Notes under the pieces: generated by a model
The model's input: only the letters and a program-made list of their open reading frames with translations
Told to the model about the DNA's origin: nothing
Databases searched by the model: none
In this document: in pieces, positions 15,921-15,953 of the stretch
How positions within the stretch are numbered: the stretch's first letter is position 1
How the letters are laid out: each line of letters begins with the position of its first letter
Position numbers and translations under genes: made by a program
DNA from: Candidatus Tenderia sp.
GTDB lineage: Bacteria; Pseudomonadota; Gammaproteobacteria; Tenderiales; Tenderiaceae
DNA: 15,953 bases
Assembly: GCA_030148045.1 (NCBI GenBank)
Contig: JASBUE010000334.1
Coordinates: forward strand, 1-15,953
Reading direction: 5' to 3'

Positions 15921-15953
15921 TTAAGTTCCAGCTCAGATCGTCGTCTGGTCGCA

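Noticed and set aside
1..15953. CRISPR array, insertion sequence, tRNA or rRNA gene
   Set aside because: No regularly spaced repeats, transposase reading frame, terminal inverted repeats or recognisable RNA gene were seen.

Overview
The window looks like a nitrate assimilation region from a GC-rich gammaproteobacterium. The evidence is protein family content (NasA with a C-terminal BFD-like iron-sulfur domain, NirBD, an NNP-type nitrate/nitrite carrier, a PP2C-kinase fusion) and two near-perfect sigma-54 promoters. Genus-level placement is not possible from the sequence alone.

Layout, left to right. Positions 1-347 hold no recognisable gene apart from a 60-codon ORF behind a strong Shine-Dalgarno sequence. 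A plus-strand membrane sensor with HAMP, PAS, GGDEF and EAL domains (348-2846) follows; it is cut by one in-frame amber codon. It converges on a minus-strand operon nirB-nirD-nasA (8401 down to 2865), which encodes the cytoplasmic route nitrate to nitrite to ammonium. A 618-base region (8402-9019) carries back-to-back sigma-54 promoters, one for nirB and one for the plus-strand transporter narK (9020-10495). Between them lie palindromes and a cluster of long inverted repeats. Downstream of narK is a PP2C phosphatase-Ser/Thr kinase fusion with a C-terminal membrane segment (10563-12284), again with one in-frame amber codon. It converges on a second minus-strand operon running in from the right edge: nrtA (5' part missing or damaged), nrtB (third in-frame amber), the ATPase gene nrtD, and a stand-alone NIT (nitrate/nitrite-sensing) domain protein.

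How the genes fit together: nitrate can enter by the ABC importer (NrtABD) or by the NarK-type carrier, is reduced by NasA, and the nitrite is reduced to ammonium by NirBD. The sigma-54 promoters imply control by an enhancer-binding protein such as NtrC (inference). The NIT protein and the membrane-anchored PP2C-kinase are candidate sensors or regulators of transport or assimilation.

The most unusual signals are: (i) three separate genes each broken only by a single in-frame TAG, with conserved sequence continuing in the same frame on both sides; (ii) two gene junctions (nirD/nasA and nrtD/NIT) with the arrangement TAG-one codon-ATG in the same frame and no clear Shine-Dalgarno for the second gene; (iii) a NIT sensor with no ANTAR output domain placed directly behind the nitrate ATPase; (iv) a structured, non-coding stretch between the divergent sigma-54 promoters. 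TAG also ends five genes here, so genome-wide reassignment is not the simplest reading. Pseudogenes, sequence error or partial amber suppression all remain open.
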